From Pseudomonas spelaei (GTDB lineage Bacteria; Pseudomonadota; Gammaproteobacteria; Pseudomonadales; Pseudomonadaceae), in the NCBI RefSeq assembly GCF_009724245.1, contig NZ_WNNK01000007.1:1-64000 (forward strand): 64,000 nt of DNA, written 5' to 3'. A program made the position numbers and the translations under genes. The first letter of the stretch is position 1, and each line of letters starts with the position of its first letter. The notes below the pieces were generated by a model. The model ran no database searches. It was not told the DNA's origin and worked only from the letters and a program-made list of their open reading frames with translations. Below are positions 50,726 through 62,505 of this stretch, in pieces.

Positions 50726-52108
50726 GTGAACACTGCCGCCAACACCCTCACCCGCCCTGCACGCGTCAGCCTGGAAGTACGCAATTTGCTGGCCCTGGCA
50801 CTGCCGATCATGATCGGCCAACTGGCGACCACCGCCATGGGCTTCGTCGACGCGGTGATGGCCGGGCGAGTCAGCGCCCGGGACCTCGCGGCAGTCGCCC
50901 TGGGCAACTCGATCTGGATTCCGGTGTACCTGCTGATGACCGGCACGCTGCTGGCCACCACCCCCAAGGTCGCCCAACGCTTTGGCGCCGGCAACCACAG
51001 TGAAATCGGCCCATTGGTGCGCCAGTCGCTGTGGCTGGCACTGGTGGTCGGGATCACCGCGCTGCTGTTGCTGATCAGTGCCGAACCGATCCTGCATGCC
51101 ATGAATGTCGACCCCGAGCTGATCAAGCCGTGCATGGGCTACCTGCACGGCATCGCCTCGGGCATGCCGGCGATTGCGCTGTATTACGTGCTGCGTTGCT
51201 TCAGTGACGGCCTGGGCCGTACTCGGCCGAGCATGGTCATGGGCCTGTGCGGGCTGGCGCTGAATATTCCGCTGAACTACGTGTTCATCTACGGCCATTT
51301 CGGCGTGCCGGCCATGGGCGGCATCGGTTGCGGCTGGGCCACGGCGATTGTGATGTGGGTGATGATGCTCGGCCTGGCCGCTTGGACCCGCTGGGCGCCG
51401 GTCTATCAGGCGAGTGAATTGTTCAAGCGCTTCGACTGGCCACAATGGTCGGTGATCAAGCGCGTGCTGAGCATCGGTCTGCCAATCGGCATCGCGATCT
51501 TTGCCGAGTCGAGCATCTTCGCGGTGATCGCCCTGCTGATCGGCAGCCTGGGCGCCACTGTGGTGGCCGGGCACCAGATCGCCCTGAACTTCAGCTCGCT
51601 GGTGTTCATGATTCCCTACTCCCTGAGCATGGCCGTCACCGTGCGCGTAGGCCAGGCCCTGGGCCGGGGCGAACCCCGGGAAGCACGCTTCGCGGCGGGC
51701 GTGGGGATGGGCACGGCGCTGGCATATGCCTGCCTGTCCTGCAGCCTGATGCTGCTGTTTCGCGAACATATCGCCGCGATCTACACCTCGGACCCGCTGG
51801 TGCTCCAGGTGGCCGCGATGCTGATCGTGTTTTCTGCCTTGTTCCAGTTTTCCGACGCGATCCAGGTCACGGCCGCTGGCGCATTGCGTGGCTATCAGGA
51901 CACCCGGGTGACCATGGTGCTGACGCTGTTTGCCTATTGGGGCGTGGGGTTGCCGGTGGGGTATGTGCTGGGGCTTACGGACTGGCTGGGTAAGGCCAGT
52001 GGCCCAAGCGGCTTGTGGCAAGGGCTGATTGTCGGCCTGAGCTGCGCGGCGGCGATGCTGGTGATCCGCCTGACACGCAGTGCGCGCCGGCGGATTCGCG
52101 TGGATTAA
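50726..52108 (+). CDS. MATE-family multidrug efflux transporter (NorM/PmpM-like)
   Basis: 460 residues, twelve membrane segments in two MatE repeats ([20 protein letters not shown] and [20 protein letters not shown]). It is expected to export cationic drugs using H+ or Na+. Starts at GTG 50726, with only a weak upstream site. Its stop overlaps the end of convergent tusA by 4 bases. The last ~150 bases are rich in GGG. Confidence 0.88.
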   Translation: MNTAANTLTRPARVSLEVRNLLALALPIMIGQLATTAMGFVDAVMAGRVSARDLAAVALGNSIWIPVYLLMTGTLLATTPKVAQRFGAGNHSEIGPLVRQSLWLALVVGITALLLLISAEPILHAMNVDPELIKPCMGYLHGIASGMPAIALYYVLRCFSDGLGRTRPSMVMGLCGLALNIPLNYVFIYGHFGVPAMGGIGCGWATAIVMWVMMLGLAAWTRWAPVYQASELFKRFDWPQWSVIKRVLSIGLPIGIAIFAESSIFAVIALLIGSLGATVVAGHQIALNFSSLVFMIPYSLSMAVTVRVGQALGRGEPREARFAAGVGMGTALAYACLSCSLMLLFREHIAAIYTSDPLVLQVAAMLIVFSALFQFSDAIQVTAAGALRGYQDTRVTMVLTLFAYWGVGLPVGYVLGLTDWLGKASGPSGLWQGLIVGLSCAAAMLVIRLTRSARRRIRVD

Positions 52109-52356
52109 GCGGACTTCTTGCGAATCCAGTACAGGTAGGTCCCGGCCTGTTCCTGCTGGCCCACCAGTTCATGGTCGAGGAACACGCAGAACTTGGGGAT
52201 ATCGCGACGGGTCGAGGGATCGGTCGCGATGACCTTGAGCAAACCGCCAGGTGCCAGGTCACGAATGTGCTGGTGCAGCATCATGACCGGTTCCGGGCAG
52301 TTGAGGCCGGTGGCGTCGAGGGTGCCGTCGACGGGGGTGTCAAAAATGTCGCTCAT
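52105..52356 (-). CDS. tusA: Sulfurtransferase TusA
   Basis: 83 residues. The TusA/SirA fold with the Cys-Pro motif [15 protein letters not shown]; Cys20 carries the persulfide relayed to TusD for tRNA 2-thiolation. The 3' end overlaps the convergent MATE gene. Confidence 0.95.
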   Translation of the reverse strand: MSDIFDTPVDGTLDATGLNCPEPVMMLHQHIRDLAPGGLLKVIATDPSTRRDIPKFCVFLDHELVGQQEQAGTYLYWIRKKSA

Positions 52357-52383
52357 TATTCACTCCTGAAACTGGCCATCAGT

Positions 52384-53457
52384 TTACCGGGCCTTTGACT
52401 TCTTCACATCCAACCGACGCAAATGGCAGGTTACTTCTTCGCGGTCGTGGTACAGCTGCTTACAACCGATCTCCACCCGAATGCCCCGCTCCTTGAAGCC
52501 TTCCTCGATCCGCTCCAGCAAGCGCTTCACTTCGGCATAACGCTGCTTCATCGGCAGTTTCAGGTTAACCACCGCCTCACGGCAATGCCCCTCACCGATC
52601 CAGGTCTCCAGCAGGGCCGCGTTACGCGCCGGCTTCTCGACGATATCGCAGACCATCCAGTCCACTGGCTGTTTGGGCGTGTAAGTAAAACCGTCAGCCA
52701 TCAAGTGCTGCACCAGCCCCGTGTCCATCAGGCTTTCGGCCATAGGGCCGTTGTCGATGGCGGTGACCAACATGCCACGATTGACCAGTTGCCAGGTCCA
52801 GCCACCCGGTGCGGCGCCCAAGTCGACTCCGGTCATGTCGCTGTGCAGGCGCTCATCCCACTGATCCCGAGGGATAAAGTGGTGCCAGGCCTCTTCCAGC
52901 TTCAAGGTCGAGCGGCTTGGCGCGTCCCGAGGGAATTTCAACCGGGGAATGCCCATGGGCCACATCGCCGAGTTATTCGACTCGGCCAGCCCCATGAACA
53001 CCTCACGGCCACTTTTAAAGGTCAGCAGCAAACGCGGTTTGCTCGGGTCTTCCACCAGTTTGCCGGCCGCCATCAGCGCCTTGCGCAGGTGAACTTCAAA
53101 TTTCTTGCAGAAGTTCGACAGTTCCTTGCCATCATTGGTGTCGACCATTTCCAGCCACAGGCTGCCGCACAGCGGGAAGCCTTGCAGATGGGCGAGGATC
53201 ACACTGATACGGTCGGTTTCCGGCAAATCGATAAACACCCCGCGCGCCCACTGCCTTGGGAAGATCAGCTCGGCAAAGCGCTGGCCGCGCATCAGGCGTG
53301 CGGCGCCGTCCTCTTCGGTGCAGACAAATTCGGCGCAGGCGCTGCTGGTCTTGGCCTTGGCATAGCCCGAGACGTTCAGGCGAGCGGCGTGTTCCGCAAT
53401 CTCGGAGCAGACTTCGCCTTCAAAACCCGGGCGACAGTGCATAAAAAGGGTGTTCAT
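52384..53457 (-). CDS. rlmM: 23S rRNA 2'-O-ribose C2498 methyltransferase RlmM
   Basis: 357 residues. An N-terminal THUMP-like region (NTLFMHCRPGFEGEVCSEIA) and a Rossmann methyltransferase with SAM motif VDLGAAPGGWTWQL and VCDIVEKPAR, and catalytic Lys in NLKLPMKQRY, match RlmM. It lies upstream of tusA on the same strand, 27 bases apart. Confidence 0.95.
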   Translation of the reverse strand: MNTLFMHCRPGFEGEVCSEIAEHAARLNVSGYAKAKTSSACAEFVCTEEDGAARLMRGQRFAELIFPRQWARGVFIDLPETDRISVILAHLQGFPLCGSLWLEMVDTNDGKELSNFCKKFEVHLRKALMAAGKLVEDPSKPRLLLTFKSGREVFMGLAESNNSAMWPMGIPRLKFPRDAPSRSTLKLEEAWHHFIPRDQWDERLHSDMTGVDLGAAPGGWTWQLVNRGMLVTAIDNGPMAESLMDTGLVQHLMADGFTYTPKQPVDWMVCDIVEKPARNAALLETWIGEGHCREAVVNLKLPMKQRYAEVKRLLERIEEGFKERGIRVEIGCKQLYHDREEVTCHLRRLDVKKSKAR

Positions 53458-53612
53458 TGACTCTCCTGGTAACCGGCCTGCTCTAGCGCAATGCCTGTCA
53501 TGAAAACGCGCGCATGATAGCCGACTTCGGAACCTTGGATCTGTCCATAGAGTCCAGTTATTAGCCAGCTACTTAAAACAGGGCTAGTTTAGAAGCTCTG
53601 TCCGTCCCGTCA

Positions 53613-53632
53613 GGTCCGTAGCCGTGCGGACC
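53613..53632 (+). promoter_or_regulatory. Hairpin in the acnA leader
   Basis: GGTCCG-TAGCCGTG-CGGACC, ending 2 bases before the AAGGAG ribosome site. It could influence translation; purely structural evidence. Confidence 0.4.
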
Positions 53633-53647
53633 ATAAGGAGTCATGTA

Positions 53648-56389
<2,742 letters not shown>

Positions 56390-56405
56390 CCGGGGTTAAC
56401 CTTAA

Positions 56406-56431
56406 GCAGGAGGCGGTAGCTGCCGCCTCCT
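56406..56431 (+). terminator. acnA terminator
   Basis: GGAGGCGG and CCGCCTCC flank a short loop, followed by TCACTTTTG, 17 bases after acnA. T-tract modest. Confidence 0.6.
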
Positions 56432-56661
56432 CACTTTTGCCAACCAGCGCGCCGGCAGCAACGTCGACGCGGCTCGCCTCCCTAGCGCCTGCTACATAAA
56501 CGATCAACGCGTGATATTAGTTCGTAGAAAATAGAGCACGCGTCATAGTCGAAGGGGTAGAAGATTAACCTCGGTTCAAAAATTTTGAAATTTCTCTGCG
56601 ACAGCTGTGTTGGTAGACGGGTTTCGAAAGTCCCGACTGATTGTGATTTCGAGGGGGCGTC

Positions 56662-56677
56662 TTGGCCGGACGCTTAC
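56662..56677 (-). repeat. IS66-type terminal repeat fragment
   Basis: Read on the minus strand it is GTAAGCGTCCGGCC, the GTAA-starting end typical of IS66-family elements. It abuts exactly the point where the tnpA fragment stops matching. Confidence 0.65.
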
Positions 56678-56827
56678 GGCATTGACGTCATGCTCACGAG
56701 CGATCAACGACACGGAGGCGCCAGGCTGGAGGGTGGCCTCGACGACTTGGCGTTTGAACGCCAGCGAAAAGTTGGGGCGGCGACCGGTTCGACGAGCGGG
56801 GGCAACTGTATCCAAGATAGTGTCCAC
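56678..56827 (-). pseudogene. IS66-family tnpA fragment
   Basis: The first 50 codons of an IS66 accessory protein TnpA (GTG start, DTILDTVAPARRTGRR..., SLIAREHDVNA), with the helix-turn-helix start intact. The homology stops after Ala50 and the frame continues in unrelated sequence to 56576. No tnpB or tnpC follows. Confidence 0.8.
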
Positions 56828-56852
56828 TAAAAAATGGTGTCCACTATCTTGG
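56812..56852. repeat. Inverted repeat in the IS66 leader
   Basis: CCAAGATAGTG and CACTATCTTGG, 11 bp each, around a 19-base centre that also pairs (CCA/TGG). The tnpA start lies within it, so it may control transposase translation. Confidence 0.6.
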
Positions 56853-56955
56853 CTAATTTGGAGGGCTGTCAGGAGAGGGTGCTGGCCGGACGATTACTTT
56901 GCCCCAGAGACGCGAGTTCCACCTTTAAGCCGAGCCACGACTTTGTAGGGTTACG

Positions 56956-57501
56956 TCAATCGAACACTTCTGACTCAGCAAGATGCTTGGCATTAGCATC
57001 CTTGGCCGCCAAGATAACCTCCCCCTTAAATGGCCAACCAATAGCTAACGCAGGATCATCCCAACGAATACTACGCTCGTGCTCAGGCGCATAATAGTCT
57101 GTTGTTTTATAAAGAAACTCTGCAGTTTCAGAGAGCACCACAAAACCATGGGCGAAGCCTTCCGGCACCCATAGCTGATGTTTATTTTCTGCAGACAGAT
57201 ATGTACCCACCCACCGCCCAAACGTCGCAGAACTACGACGAATATCCACAGCCACATCAAACACTTCACCTTGAACAACGCGTACAAGCTTCCCTTGGGC
57301 CTGCTGTATCTGGTAATGCAGACCACGCAGAACGCCTTTAGCAGAGCGTGAGTGATTGTCTTGCACGAATTGTACCGAACGACCGATAGCACTTTCGAAC
57401 TGCCGATGATTGAAGCTTTCAAAGAAGAACCCACGATCATCGCCGAATACCTTGGGCTCAAATAGCACTACTTCAGCTATAACTAATGGCGTGACCTTCA
57501 T
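56956..57501 (-). CDS. rfbC: dTDP-4-dehydrorhamnose 3,5-epimerase
   Basis: 181 residues. Cupin fold with catalytic His in VLRGLHYQIQQAQGKLVR and the general-acid Tyr region FLYKTTDYYAPEHE. It converts dTDP-4-keto-6-deoxyglucose to the rhamno isomer. Its ATG shares one base with the rfbA stop (TGATG), so translation is coupled. It is last in the rfbBDAC operon. Confidence 0.96.
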   Translation of the reverse strand: MKVTPLVIAEVVLFEPKVFGDDRGFFFESFNHRQFESAIGRSVQFVQDNHSRSAKGVLRGLHYQIQQAQGKLVRVVQGEVFDVAVDIRRSSATFGRWVGTYLSAENKHQLWVPEGFAHGFVVLSETAEFLYKTTDYYAPEHERSIRWDDPALAIGWPFKGEVILAAKDANAKHLAESEVFD

Positions 57502-58385
57502 CAGTAGATGGTCTTGTGCAAAAGGCGCTTGAGATATTGGCCATATCCATTTTTTGCAAGCGGAGCCGCGAGCTTCTCAAGCTGCTCGGCATCAATCCAC
57601 TTCTGCCGGAAGGCAATCTCTTCAGGGCAAGCCACTTTGAGACCCTGGCGATGCTCAAGCGTAGCAATGAAATGACTGGCTTCGAGTAGAGAATCGTGAG
57701 TACCAGTATCCAGCCAGGCATAGCCGCGCCCCATAATCTCTACCGACAGCTTTCCCTGTTCCATATAGAGACGATTCAGGTCAGTGATTTCCAGCTCGCC
57801 GCGAGGTGATGGCTTGATACTCTTAGCCATCTGAACCACTTCCTGATCATAAAAATAAAGACCTGTAACCGCATAATTTGACTTGGGCTTGGCCGGTTTT
57901 TCTTCCAGACTGATGGCTTTGCCCTGAGCATCGAACTCAACAACCCCGTAACGCTCCGGATCATGCACGTGGTAAGCGAAGACGCTGGCCCCTTCCTGGC
58001 GCACCATGGCACTCTGCAGCAACTGATCAAACTCGTGACCGTGGTAAATGTTGTCACCGAGCACTAGCGCCGATAGATCGTTACCAATGAAGTCCTCACC
58101 AATGATGAAGGCTTGGGCAAGACCGTCCGGGGAGGCTTGCACAGCATAGGTAATATTCAACCCCCAATTGCTACCGTCTCCCAGAAGTTGCTCAAAACGT
58201 GGGGTGTCCTGAGGCGTCGATATAATCAAAATATCGCGGATGCCAGCCAACATAAGCGTGGTCAGCGGGTAGTAAATCATTGGCTTGTCGTAGACCGGCA
58301 GCAACTGCTTGGAAATGGCCAAGGTTGCAGGGTGAAGACGAGTGCCTGAGCCGCCAGCCAGGATGATTCCTTTACGTTTGAGCAT
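57501..58385 (-). CDS. rfbA: Glucose-1-phosphate thymidylyltransferase
   Basis: 294 residues from the ATG at 58385. Nucleotidyltransferase motif [27 protein letters not shown] and [20 protein letters not shown] match RmlA. It makes dTDP-glucose, the first step to dTDP-L-rhamnose. An ATG at 58391 would overlap the rfbD stop (ATGA) and add two residues; either is possible. Confidence 0.96.
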   Translation of the reverse strand: MLKRKGIILAGGSGTRLHPATLAISKQLLPVYDKPMIYYPLTTLMLAGIRDILIISTPQDTPRFEQLLGDGSNWGLNITYAVQASPDGLAQAFIIGEDFIGNDLSALVLGDNIYHGHEFDQLLQSAMVRQEGASVFAYHVHDPERYGVVEFDAQGKAISLEEKPAKPKSNYAVTGLYFYDQEVVQMAKSIKPSPRGELEITDLNRLYMEQGKLSVEIMGRGYAWLDTGTHDSLLEASHFIATLEHRQGLKVACPEEIAFRQKWIDAEQLEKLAAPLAKNGYGQYLKRLLHKTIY

Positions 58386-58387
58386 GT

Positions 58388-59284
58388 TCATTTCTCTAAT
58401 GTTTCTATGAGCATCCGTGCCACACCATCTTGCCATTCAGGCAAGCGCAATGAGAAGGCATTTTGCAGTTTTTGGGTATTGAGTCGCGAATTGTTAGGCC
58501 GTTTGGCCGGGGTAGGATAAGCCTCTGTGGCTATAGCGCCCACCATGGCCGGGGTAACCTTGAGTTCCGTTCCTGCTGCCAGAGCCTGCTCGAGAACAAA
58601 GCGAGCGTAGCGACACCATGTGGTTTCGCCCGCGGCTGCAAGGTGGTAGACCCCTGACAGTTCCGGCTGCTGACGCAGGGCGCGGATGGCATGAGCCGTT
58701 ACGTCGGCCAGTAGATCAGCGCCTGTTGGCGTGCCGAACTGATCATCGATGACATTCAGGCTGTCGCGTTGCTGGGCCAGCTTCAGCATGGTCTTGGCGA
58801 AGTTATTGCCTCGCGCGGCATACACCCAGCTGGTGCGAAAGATCAGGTGCGAACAGCCAGAGGCCTGGATCGCTTGCTCACCCTCAAGCTTGGTGGAGCC
58901 ATAGACACTCAACGGCGCTACCGGGTCGCTTTCTTGCCAAGGAGTGTTGCCATTCCCGGCGAACACATAGTCGGTGGAGTAATGCACCAACAAGGCGTTT
59001 AGCTTTTTCGCTTCCTGGGCCAGAACAGCAGGCGCTTCTGCGTTGACCCTGCGGGACTGTTGTGGCTCGCTTTCGGCTTTGTCTACCGCAGTGTAGGCGG
59101 CGGCGTTGACAATGACATCAGGCGCGAAACGCTGCACGGTAGCAGCCAATCCGACCAGGTCATTCAAATCACCACAGTAGTCCTGGCTTTTCGAGTCCAA
59201 CGCGAGCAACTCGCCCAAGGAGGCCAAGCTGCGCTGTAATTCCCACCCCACTTGGCCGTTTTTGCCGAGCAGAAGAATTTTCAT
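58388..59284 (-). CDS. rfbD: dTDP-4-dehydrorhamnose reductase
   Basis: 298 residues. SDR-like reductase with NADPH motif [36 protein letters not shown] and the YxxxK pair in [11 protein letters not shown]. It performs the last step to dTDP-L-rhamnose. ATG overlaps the rfbB stop as ATGA. Confidence 0.96.
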   Translation of the reverse strand: MKILLLGKNGQVGWELQRSLASLGELLALDSKSQDYCGDLNDLVGLAATVQRFAPDVIVNAAAYTAVDKAESEPQQSRRVNAEAPAVLAQEAKKLNALLVHYSTDYVFAGNGNTPWQESDPVAPLSVYGSTKLEGEQAIQASGCSHLIFRTSWVYAARGNNFAKTMLKLAQQRDSLNVIDDQFGTPTGADLLADVTAHAIRALRQQPELSGVYHLAAAGETTWCRYARFVLEQALAAGTELKVTPAMVGAIATEAYPTPAKRPNNSRLNTQKLQNAFSLRLPEWQDGVARMLIETLEK

Positions 59285-60351
59285 GCTGTACGCCCTGCGT
59301 AGTTCTTCTCGACCCACTCACGGTAAGCACCAGACTGGATGTTACTGACCCAACCTTGATTATCCAGGTACCACTGGACCGTTTTGCGGATACCACTGTC
59401 AAAGGTTTCTGCTGGCTTCCACCCCAACTCGCGCTCGAGTTTGCGGGCATCAATGGCATAACGGCGGTCATGGCCGGGACGGTCGGTGACGTAGGTAATT
59501 TGAGTGTTGTAGAGCTCGCCGTCAGCACGTGGACGTAGTTCATCCAACAAAGAACAAACGGTGTGGACGATGTCCAGATTGGGCTTCTCGTTCCAGCCGC
59601 CCACGTTATAGACCTCACCCACGGCACCTGCTTCCAGGACACGACGAATGGCGCTGCAGTGGTCTTTCACATACAGCCAATCGCGAATCTGTTGGCCGTC
59701 GCCATACACAGGTAAAGCCTTGCCAGCCAGGGCGTTGACGATCATCAACGGAATGAGTTTTTCCGGGAAGTGATAAGGCCCGTAGTTGTTCGAGCAGTTG
59801 GTCGTCAGAACTGGCAGACCATAGGTGTGATGGTAGGCACGAACTAGGTGGTCACTGGCGGCCTTGCTTGCCGAATAAGGGCTGTTGGGCTCGTATTGAT
59901 GGCTTTCGCTGAAGGCTGGATCATCTTTGGCCAGCGAGCCGTAGACTTCATCAGTAGACACATGCAGGAAACGGAATGCCTGCTGCGCATCAGACGCCAG
60001 GCTCTTCCAATAGGCGCGTACCGCCTCCAGCAGGCGGAAAGTACCGACGACGTTGGTCTCGATAAACTCTTCCGGCCCATGGATGGAGCGGTCGACATGA
60101 GACTCGGCGGCAAAATTCAGAATGGCACGGGGCTTGTGTTCAACCAGCAGGCGCTCAAGGAGTTGGCTATCAGCAATATCGCCCTGCACAAAAATGTGCC
60201 GCTTGTCGCCCTCAAGCCGACTGAGGTTTTCAAGGTTGCCTGCATAAGTCAACTTGTCCAGATTGATCACCGGCTCATCCGCCTGGGCCAACCAATCCAA
60301 TACAAAGTTCGCCCCAATAAAGCCAGCACCGCCAGTCACTAAGATAGTCAT
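59281..60351 (-). CDS. rfbB: dTDP-glucose 4,6-dehydratase
   Basis: 356 residues. Extended SDR: NAD motif [23 protein letters not shown], catalytic Y-K in [17 protein letters not shown], and [15 protein letters not shown]. It is first of the four rhamnose genes. It begins 4 bases after the glycosyltransferase pseudogene, so it was probably co-transcribed with it. Confidence 0.97.
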   Translation of the reverse strand: MTILVTGGAGFIGANFVLDWLAQADEPVINLDKLTYAGNLENLSRLEGDKRHIFVQGDIADSQLLERLLVEHKPRAILNFAAESHVDRSIHGPEEFIETNVVGTFRLLEAVRAYWKSLASDAQQAFRFLHVSTDEVYGSLAKDDPAFSESHQYEPNSPYSASKAASDHLVRAYHHTYGLPVLTTNCSNNYGPYHFPEKLIPLMIVNALAGKALPVYGDGQQIRDWLYVKDHCSAIRRVLEAGAVGEVYNVGGWNEKPNLDIVHTVCSLLDELRPRADGELYNTQITYVTDRPGHDRRYAIDARKLERELGWKPAETFDSGIRKTVQWYLDNQGWVSNIQSGAYREWVEKNYAGRTA

Positions 60352-60355
60352 TGAT

Positions 60356-61281
60356 TCAGATCTTTTTCAGTAATGCTGCGAGGATCAGCCCCAGATTTCC
60401 CAAAAAGGTTTGCCGGTACAGGCCGGCTAACCGGATCCCCAGGAGTCTTCGAAATAATGTTTGACCCCGCGCACCCTTGAAGTGAGCAAGGGTCACCTGA
60501 TGCTCTTTACAAAGACGATGCTGCATGGCTTCGAGTGCCTGAATGTTCTGCTCATTCCACTCGTAAAAACGTCCTTGAAAAACCATCCTTAGCCGAGTCA
60601 GGCGTGCAGTCCAACTGGAGTTGCTGCCAATCAGATTTTCATCATGCTGGCGGTACTGCATTTTAGGCTCAGGGTCGTAGCAAACAACTCCACCCACGCC
60701 GGTTATCAGTTGATAGGCCCACCAGTCGTGAGAGGGTACGTTCAAATCGGCACCCGCCTCACGTAAAAGTTCGCGAGCAGCCTGGTTAAACACCATGGTG
60801 TACCACCTGCGATACTTTGGACAAGCGCGTTGGCAAAATGCGGAGGAAGGCTGAAGCGTGGCGAATACCCCACTGGTGCGCCTGACTCACTGACCAACTG
60901 GGTACGACCGCAATAAAGTGCCGGTGTCTGCGCCGGGATGGTTTGCAACCAATCTAACGCCGTCTGGAGTTTGTCCTCATTCCAACTGTCGTCCTGATCT
61001 GCCCACGCAAAAAAATCAGCGTCAATGTCTGTACGGCAAGTCAGTGAAAGAAAATTGGCAACGAAGCCTTGCTTGGGCCCCGTAACGACTGTCAGGCGTT
61101 CACCGCCCCAACGATCACCGTACGCCTGCAAAAGCGATTCGGATATGCGCCCTAAAAGGTCAGAATTATTACAGCTAATTACCCCAGACACAATCTGGTC
61201 TTTGACCGATGGTCGAGCCTGGCAACCTCTGCAGGCTGCTATCCTTGCTTGCTCACGCCACCAATCAAGGCCAAGTGCCAT
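60356..61281 (-). pseudogene. Glycosyltransferase family 2 pseudogene (rhamnosyltransferase-like)
   Basis: Two frames hold one GT2 protein. The upstream part (60742-61281) has the donor-site FFAWADQDDSWNEDKLQ and LYCGRTQLVS; the downstream part (60356-60796) has MVFNQAARELL and HDWWAYQLITGVGG. They join near 60800, where GGTGGTACACCATG fits a one-base loss from a GGNTMVFN motif. The first ~60 residues also fail to resemble the usual N-terminal nucleotide-binding motif, so further indels are likely there. A sequencing error could explain the first but not obviously the rest. Confidence 0.8.
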
Positions 61282-61573
61282 TACTCGCTTGAGGAGACAT
61301 AGACAATCAGTTCGTTCAACCAGACTTCCAGTCCACCGCCAAGTTCCATGAAGATAATCATGCTGAGCTTACCCGCCCCCTCTCAGGTCTCATCTCAATT
61401 GACCAGCAAAGTGATCATTTTGTGAGTCAATAACCATTATTTTGACGAAAATTGCGCAAGTTTTGTGCATGTCTCGTTTTTCATTTTTTGTCGAAAGTGC
61501 GGCCGCTATAATGCCCCGCTGTTTTTTATAGACACCGTTTTACTTCAAATAGCTCCCTCCACAAGGATCCCCC

Positions 61574-62365
61574 ATGCCCGCTCTACCCTGGCTGTACCTG
61601 GCGCTTCTCTCCATCGGCTATGTACTCGCCTTCACCTACGGGCAAGTCGGTTTGCTGGCAATCGTCTCCGTCGCCCTGCTGCTCATCGCCGGTTTCGCCG
61701 TACGCCAACAGAGAAACCCCTGGGCACGCTACCTCGGCCATGGCCTGTTCATCGTGCTGGCCTTAGGCCTGGCAATGCACTGGCTACCCGGTTTCTACAA
61801 CGGCCGAGCAATTGCCCCACAACGCTTTACAGCTGATTCCGTGCCCTTCTCGATGTACTTGAACCAGGACAAACCCCTGATCGGCTTCTGGCTGTTGCTG
61901 GCGTGCCCATGGATTGTCGCCCGGCGCTCCCTGCGCCTTTCGATTTACGCCACCACCATGGCTTTGACCCTGACGACCATCGCCGCCCTCGGTGGCGCGC
62001 TGCTGCTGGGTATCATCAGTTGGGCACCGAAGTGGCCTGACCAGGCCTGGCTGTGGGTGTTGAATAACCTGTTGCTGGTGACGCTGGTGGAAGAGGCGTT
62101 GTTTCGTGGCTATATCCAGGGCGGCCTGAGCCGGCGTTTCAAACAGTTGCCCTACGGGGAAAACCTGGCGCTGCTATTGGCGTCCTTGCTGTTCGGCCTG
62201 GTCCACCTGGGCGCAGGCTGGCAGTGGACGTTACTGGCAGGGATTGCTGGCGTCGGTTACGGGCTGGCCTATCGCTTTGGTGGCCTGGGTGCAGCGATTG
62301 CCACGCACTTCGGCTTGAATCTGCTGCACTTTGCACTGTTTACCTACCCGATGTTGGCGGGCTAA
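61574..62365 (+). CDS. CPBP-family intramembrane metalloprotease
   Basis: 263 residues, about eight membrane segments. CPBP/Abi signature: EEALFRGYIQGGLSRRF (paired Glu and Arg), then GLVHLGAGWQW and THFGLNLLHF with metal-binding histidines. The family includes CAAX-prenyl-protease-like enzymes and bacteriocin self-immunity proteins. No bacteriocin gene adjoins it, so substrate and role are open. Confidence 0.88.
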   Translation: MPALPWLYLALLSIGYVLAFTYGQVGLLAIVSVALLLIAGFAVRQQRNPWARYLGHGLFIVLALGLAMHWLPGFYNGRAIAPQRFTADSVPFSMYLNQDKPLIGFWLLLACPWIVARRSLRLSIYATTMALTLTTIAALGGALLLGIISWAPKWPDQAWLWVLNNLLLVTLVEEALFRGYIQGGLSRRFKQLPYGENLALLLASLLFGLVHLGAGWQWTLLAGIAGVGYGLAYRFGGLGAAIATHFGLNLLHFALFTYPMLAG

Positions 62366-62505
62366 TAACTGGCTTATCAAACCAGCACAGCCTGCGCCAG
62401 CTCCGGATCTCAACGGTGTGAGGCTGTGCCGATTGTTGCAAAAATAAGTTAAATAAAACCCCGTAACGGTCGACAACCTGTCAAAGCCTTGCGGATTGAA
62501 CCACC

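Larger units (their letters stand above)
56678..56897 (-). mobile_element. IS66-family left-end remnant
   Basis: It starts at 56897 on the minus strand with GTAATCGTCCGGCCAGCACC, an IS66-type terminal repeat, continues through a leader and the tnpA start, and is cut at 56678 by a second IS66-like end. The bulk of the element is missing. It separates acnA from the rhamnose operon. Confidence 0.75.
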
